A DNA stretch of 44,529 nt from Streptomyces morookaense (GTDB taxonomy: Bacteria; Actinomycetota; Actinomycetes; Streptomycetales; Streptomycetaceae). Positions 1 through 7,484 of this stretch are shown here, piece by piece. A model generated the notes under the pieces. That model saw nothing but the letters and a program-made list of their open reading frames with translations, had not been told where the DNA came from and made no database searches. The stretch lies in NCBI RefSeq assembly GCF_013030945.1, contig NZ_JABBXF010000095.1, positions 1-44,529 of the forward strand. The letters are read 5' to 3'. Each line of letters begins with the position of its first letter. The first letter of the stretch is position 1. Both the position numbers and the translations under genes were made by a program.

Positions 1-1
1 T

Positions 2-106
2 GTCGAACTTCACGAGCTCACCCCCGTGTCCCATGTGCCGCCACTCGACGACGCCGTCATGTCTATCAACATCGCCGCGGCGGCAACACAGCACCCCTGC
101 ACCTGA
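2..106 (+). CDS. 3' end of an unidentified coding sequence (partial)
   Basis: An open frame runs from the window edge to a TGA at 104-106. Its third codon positions are mostly G or C, as expected of a real gene in this genome. The visible 34 residues include the stretch HELTPVSHVPPLDDAVMSIN and end in QHPCT. I do not recognise a family from so short a tail. The other two plus frames also reach stops soon after but show poorer codon bias. It could instead be a complete short peptide whose start lies just outside the window. Confidence 0.35.
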   Translation, partial: VELHELTPVSHVPPLDDAVMSINIAAAATQHPCT

Positions 107-243
107 CGGTTAATCAGCATTGACCCGCCGGAGAGCGGGGATCCTTTTGCCCGCAATTTCCGCCATAACCAGAAAGGTGCATTGCACATGAATCACACGG
201 AAGTTGCACAGGGACCTCCCGGAACCCCCATGCGGCTGCCCCC

Positions 244-933
244 TCAGTACCCCGCCGGCCGCACCAGGCCCGTCTCGTACGCGAAGACCGCCGCCTGCGT
301 CCGGTCCCGCAGCCCCAGCTTGCCGAGGATGCGGCCCACGTGGGTCTTCACCGTCTGCTCCGCCACGACCAGCCGCTCCGCGATCTCCCCGTTCGACAGT
401 CCCTGGGCGATCAGGACCAGCACCTCGGTCTCCCGCTCCGTCAGGCCCGCGGCGCGCTGCCCGACCGGGGTGCGCACCACGGATCCGGCCGTCACGCGGG
501 AGAACTCGGCGATGAGCCGCTTGGTGATGTTCGGCGCGAGCAGCGCCTCGCCGGCCGCCACCACCCGTACCGCCTGCGCGAGCTCCGCCGCCGAGGCGTC
601 CTTCAGCAGGAACCCGGAGGCGCCCGCGCGCAGCGCCTCGTACACGTACTCGTCCAGGTCGAAGGTGGTCAGGATCAGCACCTTCACCGCGGCGTCCGGC
701 GGGGCCGTGACGCGGCGTGTCGCCTCGATGCCGCCGAGGCCGGGCATCCGGATGTCCATCAGGACGACGTCCGGGGCGAGTTCGGCGACCTTGGCGACGG
801 CGTCGAGCCCGTCCACCGCCTGCCCGACCACCTCGATGCCGGGCTCGGCGTTGAGCAGCACCGTGAAGCCCTGGCGGACCATCATCTGATCGTCGGCGAT
901 CAGTACGCGGATCGGCGGCGGCGTTGTCGTCAT
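244..933 (-). CDS. NarL/FixJ-type response regulator
   Basis: A DNA-binding response regulator of 229 residues. The receiver domain occupies about residues 8-125, with acidic residues D14-D15, the phospho-accepting D60 in VVLMD and conserved K111. A LuxR-type helix-turn-helix follows at about 160-225 (LTERETEVLVLIAQGLSNGE...TVKTHVGRILGKL). The ATG at 931-933 overlaps the TGA of the upstream histidine kinase (ATGA), so the pair is translationally coupled and almost certainly cognate. It is the last gene of a four-gene minus-strand operon. The longer open frame running through it to 2193 changes to a nonsense arginine-rich reading upstream of 933 and is not the gene. The regulated genes are unknown; the hydrolase and acyltransferase of the same operon are candidates. 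Confidence 0.93.
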   Translation of the reverse strand: MTTTPPPIRVLIADDQMMVRQGFTVLLNAEPGIEVVGQAVDGLDAVAKVAELAPDVVLMDIRMPGLGGIEATRRVTAPPDAAVKVLILTTFDLDEYVYEALRAGASGFLLKDASAAELAQAVRVVAAGEALLAPNITKRLIAEFSRVTAGSVVRTPVGQRAAGLTERETEVLVLIAQGLSNGEIAERLVVAEQTVKTHVGRILGKLGLRDRTQAAVFAYETGLVRPAGY

Positions 934-2288
934 CGGATGTCCTCGAGAGGGGCAGCGGAAGCAGCGGAAGCGGAGGCGGGCAGGAACGCGGTCACTTCCC
1001 AGCCGCCCTCGGGCGTGGGCCCGACGGCGAGTTCGCCGCCCAGCATCGCGGTGCGCTCGCGCATGCCGAGCAGGCCGTGCCCGGCGCCCGGGGAGGGCGA
1101 AGCCGTCTGTTCCGGCGCGGAGTTGGTGACGCGGACCGTGAGCCCGGTGGCCCCGTAGCCCGTCTCGACCCGCACCTCCGCCCCCGGTGCGTGGCGCATC
1201 GCGTTGCTGAGCGCCTCCTGCACGATGCGGTACGCCGACAGTTCGACGCCCGGTGGCAGCGGGCGCCGCTCGCCGGCCGTCCCCTCGGTGACCGTGAGGC
1301 CCGCAGCGCGCACGTTCTCGATCAGCTCCCCGAGCTGGTCGAGGGTGGGCTGCGGGGCGTGCCGCACGCCGTCCGGCACGGCGTCCTCGGAGCGCAGGAC
1401 GCCCAGCACCCGGCGCAGTTCGGCGAGGGCCTCGACGGCGTTCTCGCGGATGCCCGCGACGTTCTCCCGCAGCGCGTCGGAGGGGTTGTCGACCAGATGC
1501 GGGGTGACCTGCGCCTGGATGGAGATGACCGACATGTGGTGCGCGACGACGTCGTGCAGCTCGCGCGCGATCCGGTTGCGTTCCTCCAGCTGGGTGCGCC
1601 GGGACCGTTCCTCGGCGGTGAGCTCCTCCTGGACGACCAGCTGGGTCCGCGCCACACGGCGGCCGCGCACGAGGGTGCCGAACACCGTGGTCATCGTGAG
1701 GGCCAGGACTCCGAAGCGGAGGTCGTCGTAACGGCTCAACCCCCCGAACGGGTCGCGGAGCAGCGGCATCACCAGCGAGATCGCCAGGGCCTCGAACGCG
1801 GCCCGGGGACGGCATCGCAGGGCCACCAGGAACAGCACCCAGGCCTGGGCCAGGAGTCCGTTGCCGGTCCAGGGGACCATCGCGTCGATGCGGACATCGA
1901 CGTGCGTCGCCCATGCGGTGTTCGCCGCCCACGCGGCCGCGGTCACGACGGCCGTCGACGCCCACCACGCCTGGAGCGGGCGGAACACCGCGACGACGAC
2001 CGCCGCCGCCTGGACCCCGCCGAGCAGCACGCCGGCATTGGAGCCGAGCCCGTACCCGTATCCGTACTCGCGCTGCAGGCCGATCCACAGCAGGAACCCG
2101 ATCAGCACCAGCGGCGGCATGAACGCCGGCCACCAGTCCTGCCAGCGCGGCCTCCTGGCCCCGGCCGGCAGCGGTTCGGCCGCCCCCGTCCACAAGTCCT
2201 CGCGCAGTGCCCCCGGCACCGCCCGCAGGGCGCGCACGAAACGCCGCCCCTCCCCGTCCCCCGTTTTCACATCCGTCACCTTAAGCAC
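930..2288 (-). CDS. sensor histidine kinase (HisKA_3 / NarX-type)
   Basis: A membrane sensor kinase of 452 residues if it starts at the GTG at 2286-2288. Hydrophobic segments lie at about 57-70, 88-102, 111-125, 145-160 and 193-207. The dimerisation and phosphoacceptor domain has H245 in RIARELHDVVAHHMSVIS, and an HATPase_c domain follows (YRIVQEALSNAMRHA, then GHGLLGMRERTAMLGG). No separate extracytoplasmic sensor domain is visible, so the stimulus is probably read in or near the membrane. The GTG start overlaps the acyltransferase stop by 8 bases; GTGs four and seven codons downstream are alternatives. The paired regulator follows with an ATGA overlap. Confidence 0.92.
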   Translation of the reverse strand: MLKVTDVKTGDGEGRRFVRALRAVPGALREDLWTGAAEPLPAGARRPRWQDWWPAFMPPLVLIGFLLWIGLQREYGYGYGLGSNAGVLLGGVQAAAVVVAVFRPLQAWWASTAVVTAAAWAANTAWATHVDVRIDAMVPWTGNGLLAQAWVLFLVALRCRPRAAFEALAISLVMPLLRDPFGGLSRYDDLRFGVLALTMTTVFGTLVRGRRVARTQLVVQEELTAEERSRRTQLEERNRIARELHDVVAHHMSVISIQAQVTPHLVDNPSDALRENVAGIRENAVEALAELRRVLGVLRSEDAVPDGVRHAPQPTLDQLGELIENVRAAGLTVTEGTAGERRPLPPGVELSAYRIVQEALSNAMRHAPGAEVRVETGYGATGLTVRVTNSAPEQTASPSPGAGHGLLGMRERTAMLGGELAVGPTPEGGWEVTAFLPASASAASAAPLEDIR

Positions 2289-3450
2289 GCCGCATCTCCA
2301 CCACTCGGAGGGGCTGCACCTCGCGCACGGTCCGGCGGCCGTCCCGCCGCGGCCGCCGCTGCTCGTACCCCCGGAACGCGGCCCAGCAGATCAGCAGCGC
2401 CAGCGCGAACACCGGCAGCCAGGCCAGCCGGGCGAGCACCCAGCCGGGACCGTCGGGCGCCGTGTGCAGCCCCGGCAGTGGGTGCCCGGCGAGCAGGCCG
2501 GCCGCGGTGACCGCCATCATCGCCGTCTGGTGCCAGAGGAAGACCGTCATCGCCGAGAGGTTGACCAGCGCCACCGCCGCCCACGCGGCGGGCCGCGCGA
2601 GCACCCGGCGCAGCGGGCCGCGCAGCAGCAGCGCCGCCCCGCACTGGGCGAGTCCGAAGGTGACGGCGGCCAGGGTCGGCGGGTTGAGGTTGGATATCGC
2701 GGCGCCGGGCACCCCGACCATCGAGGCGGGGTAGCCGCCCCACAGCACCAGGCCGGCAGTGGCGGCGGTGCCGCCGAGCAGCAGCAGCCATCCGGTCGCC
2801 CGGCTCTGCAGGCCGCCGCGCGCCCAGGCCGCGCCCAGGCAGTACGGGACGAGCCAGCCTGCGGCCACGTTGATCCAGCCCGTCCAGGCCGGGCCGCCGA
2901 AGCCGAACCGGTACACGTCGACGTACAGCACGACGGCCAGCGGCCACAGCGGGTGCAGCCGGGCGACCAGCGGGGTCGCCGCCGTCAGTCCGGCGAAGAC
3001 CAGCAGGAACCACAGGGGCGAGAGCACGAGTTTGAGGAGCGTGTGCAGGGTGTCGACGCCCACCCCGGCGGCGAGCATCGCCACCGCCGCCACGGCCCAC
3101 ACCGTCAGCACGGCGGCGACCGGCCGGAACAGCCGCGCCCACCTGCCGCCCAGCCACTGCAGGTACGTCACCCCACGGGCCCGAGCGGACGCGTGGCTCT
3201 GCGCGCCGACCTGGCCGCCGACGAGGAAGAAGACCGCCAGGGTCTGGAACACCCAGGACACCGGCGTCAGTCGGGGCAGGTGCGCGAGCGGGCTGGCGCC
3301 GTGCACCGTGCCGCTGTCGGCGACCAGGGCCGTCACCAGCCAGTGACCGAGGACCACGCCCAGGATGGCGAAGGCGCGCAGGGCGTCGACGGCCCGGTCG
3401 CGGCCGGGCGGAGTTGCGGAATCGATCCGCTGTACCCATCCATGCTTCAC
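2281..3450 (-). CDS. membrane acyltransferase (acyltransferase 3 family)
   Basis: A polytopic membrane protein of 389 residues with the hallmarks of acyltransferase 3 (OafA/NodX-like) proteins: an N-terminal RDRAVDALRAFAILGVVLGH with the family's R-x10-H signature, then roughly ten hydrophobic segments. Family members move acyl groups such as acetyl onto extracytoplasmic sugars or lipids; the acceptor here cannot be told from sequence. The GTG start overlaps the hydrolase stop as GTGA at 3447-3450, and its own stop lies inside the kinase start, so the four genes 4391 to 244 read as one coupled operon. A frame-shifted arginine/proline-rich reading of nearly the same length is a shadow. Confidence 0.88.
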   Translation of the reverse strand: MKHGWVQRIDSATPPGRDRAVDALRAFAILGVVLGHWLVTALVADSGTVHGASPLAHLPRLTPVSWVFQTLAVFFLVGGQVGAQSHASARARGVTYLQWLGGRWARLFRPVAAVLTVWAVAAVAMLAAGVGVDTLHTLLKLVLSPLWFLLVFAGLTAATPLVARLHPLWPLAVVLYVDVYRFGFGGPAWTGWINVAAGWLVPYCLGAAWARGGLQSRATGWLLLLGGTAATAGLVLWGGYPASMVGVPGAAISNLNPPTLAAVTFGLAQCGAALLLRGPLRRVLARPAAWAAVALVNLSAMTVFLWHQTAMMAVTAAGLLAGHPLPGLHTAPDGPGWVLARLAWLPVFALALLICWAAFRGYEQRRPRRDGRRTVREVQPLRVVEMRRA

Positions 3451-4391
3451 GGCTGCTGCACCCCTTCCACGATCCGGGCGATGTTCTTCAGGGACACGGA
3501 GCCGGGCTTCAGGTAGTCGCTGTGCCCGCCGTCGCCCGCGTCGAAGATCCGGGCACCGAACTCCTTCGACACCGGGTCGGTGCCGAATCCGACGGTGGTG
3601 AAGGGGAGTTCGAGCCGGACGTGCGGCACCTCGGCGATCCAGTCGTCCGCGCCGCGCCCGGCCCAGACGGTGGCCGGGGTGTGCAGCTGACGGGCGGTGG
3701 CGGCGCCGGTGCCGGGGCTGCCGTACAGCACGATGTCGGCGACCCGCAGGCCCGGCGCGGCGCGGCCGCAGACGACGGAGCCGTAGGAGTGGCAGAGGAG
3801 TGCGACCCGGGCATCCGGCTTGACGCGCGTCAACTCCCCGACGAACGCGCGGAGTCCGGCCGCGGCGTCGTCCGCCCGGCCCGCCGTCAGGACCGCCGGG
3901 CTCACCGTGCCAGGGGTCCGGTAGCCGAGCCAGGCCACGACGGCGGCCCGGGAGCCGCCGAGCCGGCGCTGGAGGGCGACGGCGCCGGCCCGGAAGCGCT
4001 CGTAGGTGTCGAGGCTCGTGTCCGATCCCGGTACGAGCACGGCGATGCGCCCGGCACGGGACAGGTCGCCGAAGACCTCGGCCGTCCGCCCGCCGTCGCG
4101 CCCGTCGAAGGAGAGGAACTGCCGCCCCGGACCGGCCATCGCGTGCAGCTCGGCGGCCCGGCGGTGGTCGCCGTGACCGGCGGCCATGCGCTCGGCGGCG
4201 CGGATGCCGTCGCGGCCGGCGGCATACCGCGCCTTCAGCTCCGCCGGATCTGCGGAGGCGAGCGGCGCGACGGCGGCCGGATCGGGCGCGGGCGCCGGGA
4301 CGGCCGCGGGACGGGCCGCACCGGAGACCGGCACGGCCACGGAGGCGGCGACGAGCGCGGCGACCAGGCCGCGGCGGAGACGGGTGAGCAT
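3447..4391 (-). CDS. secreted alpha/beta hydrolase (DUF1023-like)
   Basis: A 314-residue exported hydrolase. Residues 1-26 form a signal peptide (three arginines, a hydrophobic stretch, then an AxA-like end). The core has the strand and oxyanion-loop motif IAVLVPGSDTS at about 116-126 and the nucleophile elbow CHSYGS with Ser202. The usual GxSxG has cysteine in place of the first glycine, which is common in the DUF1023 group. A DDW at about 255 and a late HSDY could supply the acid and histidine of the triad. It is first in the operon with the acyltransferase and two-component genes, so an envelope-lipid or ester function is plausible but unproven. The start is the ATG at 4389-4391. Confidence 0.85.
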   Translation of the reverse strand: MLTRLRRGLVAALVAASVAVPVSGAARPAAVPAPAPDPAAVAPLASADPAELKARYAAGRDGIRAAERMAAGHGDHRRAAELHAMAGPGRQFLSFDGRDGGRTAEVFGDLSRAGRIAVLVPGSDTSLDTYERFRAGAVALQRRLGGSRAAVVAWLGYRTPGTVSPAVLTAGRADDAAAGLRAFVGELTRVKPDARVALLCHSYGSVVCGRAAPGLRVADIVLYGSPGTGAATARQLHTPATVWAGRGADDWIAEVPHVRLELPFTTVGFGTDPVSKEFGARIFDAGDGGHSDYLKPGSVSLKNIARIVEGVQQP

Positions 4392-4499
4392 GCGAACGAC
4401 GTTAGGAATCGGACACCCTCGCCGGCGTCACACCGGGGAGCCCACTTGTCGTGTAGCTCCTGGGTACTACGGGTAGGGGGCGGGTGTCCGACCGCACAC

Positions 4500-4528
4500 A
4501 CTTTTGCAAGCGGGCTGCTTGCAAAAGT
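4500..4528. promoter_or_regulatory. perfect 12-bp inverted repeat, probable operator
   Basis: ACTTTTGCAAGC (4500-4511) and GCTTGCAAAAGT (4517-4528) are exact inverted copies around the 5-base spacer GGGCT. The AT-rich palindrome stands out in this GC-rich genome. It lies 27 bases before the XRE regulator's start and about 110 bases from the divergent hydrolase start. No T-tract follows it, so an operator for the adjacent regulator is more likely than a terminator. Binding is inferred. Confidence 0.7.
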
Positions 4529-4554
4529 TAGCAAGGTGCGGCAGCATCGCAGAC

Positions 4555-4956
4555 ATGGCCTCACTCAACGTCGGCAATCTCGGCGAGTACCTCCGCGAGC
4601 AGCGGCGCACCGCGCAGCTGACCCTGCGGCAGCTCGCCGACGCCGCCGGAGTGTCCAATCCGTACCTCAGCCAGATCGAGCGCGGCCTGCGCAAGCCGAG
4701 CGCCGAGATCCTGCAGCAGCTCGCCAAGGCGCTGCGGATCTCCGCCGAGACGCTGTACGTGCAGGCCGGGATCCTCGACGAGCGGGACCGTGAAGAGGCC
4801 GAGGTCCGCAGCGTGATCCTCGCCGACCCGACGATCAACGAGCGGCAGAAGCAGGTGCTGCTGCAGATCTACGAGTCCTTCCGCAAGGAGAACGCCGCCG
4901 AGGCGGAGAACGACCGCCCGGGCGCCGGCCCGGGCGACACCACACCTTCCAGCTGA
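4555..4956 (+). CDS. XRE-family helix-turn-helix regulator
   Basis: A 133-residue repressor-type protein. The N-terminal HTH_3 domain spans about residues 8-65 (LGEYLREQRRTAQLTLRQLA, then VSNPYLSQIERGLRKPSAEI). The rest is an acidic helical tail. I chose the ATG at 4555 because upstream in-frame starts lie inside the palindrome. The next two genes encode an HbhA-like protein and a DUF2516 protein, the same order as Rv0474, hbhA (Rv0475) and Rv0476 in Mycobacterium tuberculosis (from memory), so this is the Rv0474-type regulator. The palindrome just upstream suggests autoregulation. Confidence 0.9.
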   Translation: MASLNVGNLGEYLREQRRTAQLTLRQLADAAGVSNPYLSQIERGLRKPSAEILQQLAKALRISAETLYVQAGILDERDREEAEVRSVILADPTINERQKQVLLQIYESFRKENAAEAENDRPGAGPGDTTPSS

Positions 4957-4974
4957 CCCCGGGAGATCAACGCC

Positions 4975-5532
4975 ATGGCCATCACCACCCAGGACATCCG
5001 CAAGACGGCCACCACCGCCGGCTACGCGGCCGCCGGTGCCGCCGACCTCACCGCGGAGAAGATCGGGCAGTTCGTCACCGAGGCGCCGGAACGTTTCGAG
5101 CAGCTGCGCAACACCGACCCGAAGGCCGTGCAGGAGCGGGTGACCAAGGGCGCCAAGGAGGCACAGGCGCAGGTCACCGCGAAGTTCACCGAGATCGTCG
5201 GGTCGATCGACACCGATGTGAAGAAGGTGGGCCAGCAGGTCCAGGACCTGGCGCTGCGCGGTGTCGGGCAGGCCGTGAGCCTGGCCGCCGCGGCGGGCGA
5301 CGGCTACGGGAAGCTGGCCGCCCGGGGCCGCGAGGCCGTGAAGACGTGGCGCGGCGAGGCGGCCGAGGAGCTGTCGGAGATCGCGGTGGCCGTCGAGCCG
5401 GATGCCGGCACGGCGGCGCCCGCCGACAACGGCGGTGCCCAGGCCGGGTCCCAGGACGCCGAGGCGAAGCCGGCTGCCGCGCGGCGGACCACCACGGCCC
5501 GTAAGCCTGCCGCCAAGAAGACCGAGGGCTGA
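4975..5532 (+). CDS. HbhA-like / phasin-like helical protein
   Basis: A 185-residue, mostly helical protein with no signal peptide. Residues 1-125 are rich in A, E, K and Q with a heptad-like pattern. The C-terminal part is an alanine/lysine/arginine-rich tail ending ARKPAAKKTEG. This matches the shape of mycobacterial heparin-binding haemagglutinin, whose Lys/Ala-rich tail binds polyanions, and synteny with the XRE and DUF2516 genes supports the relation. A heparin-binding role makes little sense in a soil organism, so the ancestral job may be membrane, lipid-body or DNA association. It starts 18 bases after the regulator stop with a GGGAGA ribosome site. Confidence 0.78.
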   Translation: MAITTQDIRKTATTAGYAAAGAADLTAEKIGQFVTEAPERFEQLRNTDPKAVQERVTKGAKEAQAQVTAKFTEIVGSIDTDVKKVGQQVQDLALRGVGQAVSLAAAAGDGYGKLAARGREAVKTWRGEAAEELSEIAVAVEPDAGTAAPADNGGAQAGSQDAEAKPAAARRTTTARKPAAKKTEG

Positions 5533-5555
5533 GCGTTCCTCATTGCGCGTGCAGT

Positions 5556-5584
5556 AGTCCCGCGCCCCTCACGGGCGCGGGACT
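5556..5584. terminator. 12-bp perfect GC-rich hairpin
   Basis: AGTCCCGCGCCC (5556-5567) pairs exactly with GGGCGCGGGACT (5573-5584) around a 5-base loop. It sits in the 80-base gap between the HbhA-like and DUF2516 genes and probably ends or attenuates transcription from the regulator-HbhA pair. It shares the core CCCGCGCCCCT with hairpins near 13141 and 15473. There is no U-tract, as usual in Streptomyces. Confidence 0.7.
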
Positions 5585-5612
5585 GTACGGTGGGTCGTAC
5601 GGAGGTGGCGGC

Positions 5613-5954
5613 ATGCTCGTCGAAGGATTCAACGAGATTCTGTACTGGGTGTCGGTCGGTCTGCTCCTCTTCACGGTGGCCGCGTTCATCGACGCCGCAG
5701 TCCGCCGCGAGGATGCCTACCGCGCGGCCGACAAGCACACCAAGGGCTTCTGGCTGATCATTCTCGGCATCGCGGTGGCCGTGAACCTCTTCCTCGGGAT
5801 CAGGTCCTTCCTGCCGATCCTCGGGCTGATCGCCACCATCGTCTACTTCGTGGACGTGCGCCCGGCGCTCAAGCAGGTATCGGGCGGCCGCGGTCCCCGC
5901 CGCCGCGGCTCCAGCTCGGACGGGCCGTACGGGCCCTGGAACGGCGGGCGTTAG
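5613..5954 (+). CDS. DUF2516 family small membrane protein
   Basis: A 113-residue inner-membrane protein with hydrophobic segments at about residues 7-29, 47-64 and 66-82 and a polar tail rich in arginine, glycine and serine. It matches the DUF2516 family as I recall it (an early membrane segment, a middle KGFWLIILGIA segment, then a VYFVDVRP end), whose mycobacterial member is Rv0476 next to hbhA. No biochemical function is established for the family to my knowledge. Its TAG and the TAA of the convergent phosphatase share the four bases 5951-5954. Confidence 0.85.
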   Translation: MLVEGFNEILYWVSVGLLLFTVAAFIDAAVRREDAYRAADKHTKGFWLIILGIAVAVNLFLGIRSFLPILGLIATIVYFVDVRPALKQVSGGRGPRRRGSSSDGPYGPWNGGR

Positions 5955-7204
5955 GGCGCGTCCGCGCCCCGGCCGAGGAGCAGCACGGCCAGGTCGTCCG
6001 TCAACTCCTCGCCGTTCAGGGCGCGTACCTCGGCGACGACCGCGTCCAGCAGCTCCTCGCCGGCCAGCCCCTCCTTGACCTGACGGGTCACCAGCTCCGT
6101 CATGCCCTCCTGGCCCAGCCGCCGCGCCCCGGCGCCGACCTTGCCCTCGATCAGGCCGTCCGTGTAGAGCAACAGGCTCCAGGCGTCGCCGAGTTCGACC
6201 CGGCGGTGCGGCCAGCGCGCCTGCGGGAGCAGGCCGAGCGCGGGGCCGCCGCCCTCCTGCGGCAGCAGGCCCGGGGCGCTGCCGGGCCGCACCAGCAGCG
6301 GGGCCGGGTGACCGGCCAGGCAGAGACCCGCCGAGCGTCCGTCCGGCGCTATGTCGACGGTGCACAGCGTCGCGAAGATCTCCTCGTCGGCGCGCTCGTG
6401 CTCCAGCACCTGCTGGAGCGTGCCGAGCAGTTCGTCGCCGCACAGCCCGGCGAACGTCAACGCCCGCCAGGCTATGCGCAGTTCGACGCCGAGGGCGGCC
6501 TCGTCCGGGCCGTGGCCGCAGACGTCGCCGATCATCACGTGCACGGTGCCGTCGGGCGTGCGGACGGTGTCGTAGAAGTCGCCGCCGAGCAGCGCCCGGC
6601 TGCGGCCGGGCCGGTAGCGGGCGGCGAACCGCAGGCCGGAGCCCGCCAGGAGCGGGGTCGGCAGCAGGCCGCGTTCCAGCCGGGCGTTCTCCTGGGCGCG
6701 CAGCCGCGATTCGGTCAGCTGCCGCTGCGCCAGGTCCGCACGCTTGCGTTCCACGGCGTAACGGATGGCCCGGCTGAGCACCCGGCCGTCGAGCTCGTCG
6801 CGGAAGAGATAGTCCTGGGCCCCGACCCGCACGGCCTCGGCGGCGCGCTCGGCGTCGGCCTCGGCGGTCAGTGCGAGGACGGCCTGGCGCGGGGCGAGGC
6901 GCAGCACGTGGCGCAGGATGGCCAGTTCCTCGGGCGGGCCGACGGCCGCACCTTCGGGGAGGCCGACGGCCGGGAGGGCCAGGTCGAGCAGGATGCAGTG
7001 CACGTCGTCGGTGAGCAGCCGCTCCGCCTCGGTGAGGTTGCGGGCGGTGCGGATGCGCATGGGGCGGCCGGCGGAGCACGTCGTCTCCGCCATCGCGGGG
7101 ACCGAGAGCGATCCCGTGGGGTCGTCCTCGATCACGAGCAGCGTCAGTCCGCCCTCGGGCAGCACGACGGAGGGCTCCGCCTGCCTCTGCGCGGGTACGG
7201 ACAT
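5951..7204 (-). CDS. receiver-domain PP2C-type serine phosphatase (RsbU/SpoIIE-like)
   Basis: A 417-residue signalling phosphatase. Residues about 20-140 form a receiver-like domain with E26-D27-D28 and the candidate phosphosite D74 in CILLDLALP; where a conserved lysine is usual the sequence reads YLFRDEL. A linker helix leads to a SpoIIE/PP2C domain (GGDFYDTV, VHVMIGDVCGHGPDEAALG, LLYTDGLIEG, ELTDDLAVLLL) that keeps the metal-binding aspartates. Such proteins usually dephosphorylate anti-anti-sigma factors; none is encoded nearby. I chose the ATG at 7202-7204, preceded by AAAGGAAA, because the upstream 51 residues read as non-protein. Its 3' end overlaps the DUF2516 gene by four bases. Confidence 0.88.
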   Translation of the reverse strand: MSVPAQRQAEPSVVLPEGGLTLLVIEDDPTGSLSVPAMAETTCSAGRPMRIRTARNLTEAERLLTDDVHCILLDLALPAVGLPEGAAVGPPEELAILRHVLRLAPRQAVLALTAEADAERAAEAVRVGAQDYLFRDELDGRVLSRAIRYAVERKRADLAQRQLTESRLRAQENARLERGLLPTPLLAGSGLRFAARYRPGRSRALLGGDFYDTVRTPDGTVHVMIGDVCGHGPDEAALGVELRIAWRALTFAGLCGDELLGTLQQVLEHERADEEIFATLCTVDIAPDGRSAGLCLAGHPAPLLVRPGSAPGLLPQEGGGPALGLLPQARWPHRRVELGDAWSLLLYTDGLIEGKVGAGARRLGQEGMTELVTRQVKEGLAGEELLDAVVAEVRALNGEELTDDLAVLLLGRGADAP

Positions 7205-7460
7205 CACTCGGTTTCCTTTTCTCCCCCCGCGGGCGCGGCACTCCGCCGACGGGGCGGGCATCGGACGTGACCCTAGCGCCAGGTCCCGGGCGAACGGAAT
7301 GGTACGGAGCCATCCGCCTCTGTCATATGCCCACGCCAAGGCCCCTTTCGGCCGCATAACGATGCGGACATGACATGACCAGCGTCACGCGGGACGAGCG
7401 TCCGCTCAGGGTTTCGTCTCGCTCCATGGACGGCGACCGGAACCACGACCGGGACGCGAC

Positions 7461-7479
7461 CGGGGCTCATGGAGCCCCG
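7461..7479. terminator. short hairpin after the NlpC/P60 gene
   Basis: CGGGGCTC (7461-7468) pairs exactly with GAGCCCCG (7472-7479) over a 3-base loop. It lies 6 bases past the stop of the minus-strand hydrolase gene and is a likely terminator for it. Confidence 0.55.
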
Positions 7480-7484
7480 CTGCA

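Noticed and set aside
182..889. Plus-strand frame starting MHMNHTEVAQGPPGT
   Set aside because: After about 20 residues it is a Ser/Arg/Thr-rich shadow of the response regulator. The AAAGG before its ATG is noted, but there is no support for a gene.
244..2193. A 649-codon minus-strand frame covering the response regulator and the kinase
   Set aside because: Only 244-933 reads as a protein; upstream it is Arg/Gly/Pro-rich antisense-phase noise over the kinase gene.
5304..7313. A 669-codon minus-strand frame across the PP2C, DUF2516 and HbhA-like genes
   Set aside because: Composition is Arg/Ala/Gly noise, and three better-supported genes occupy the space.
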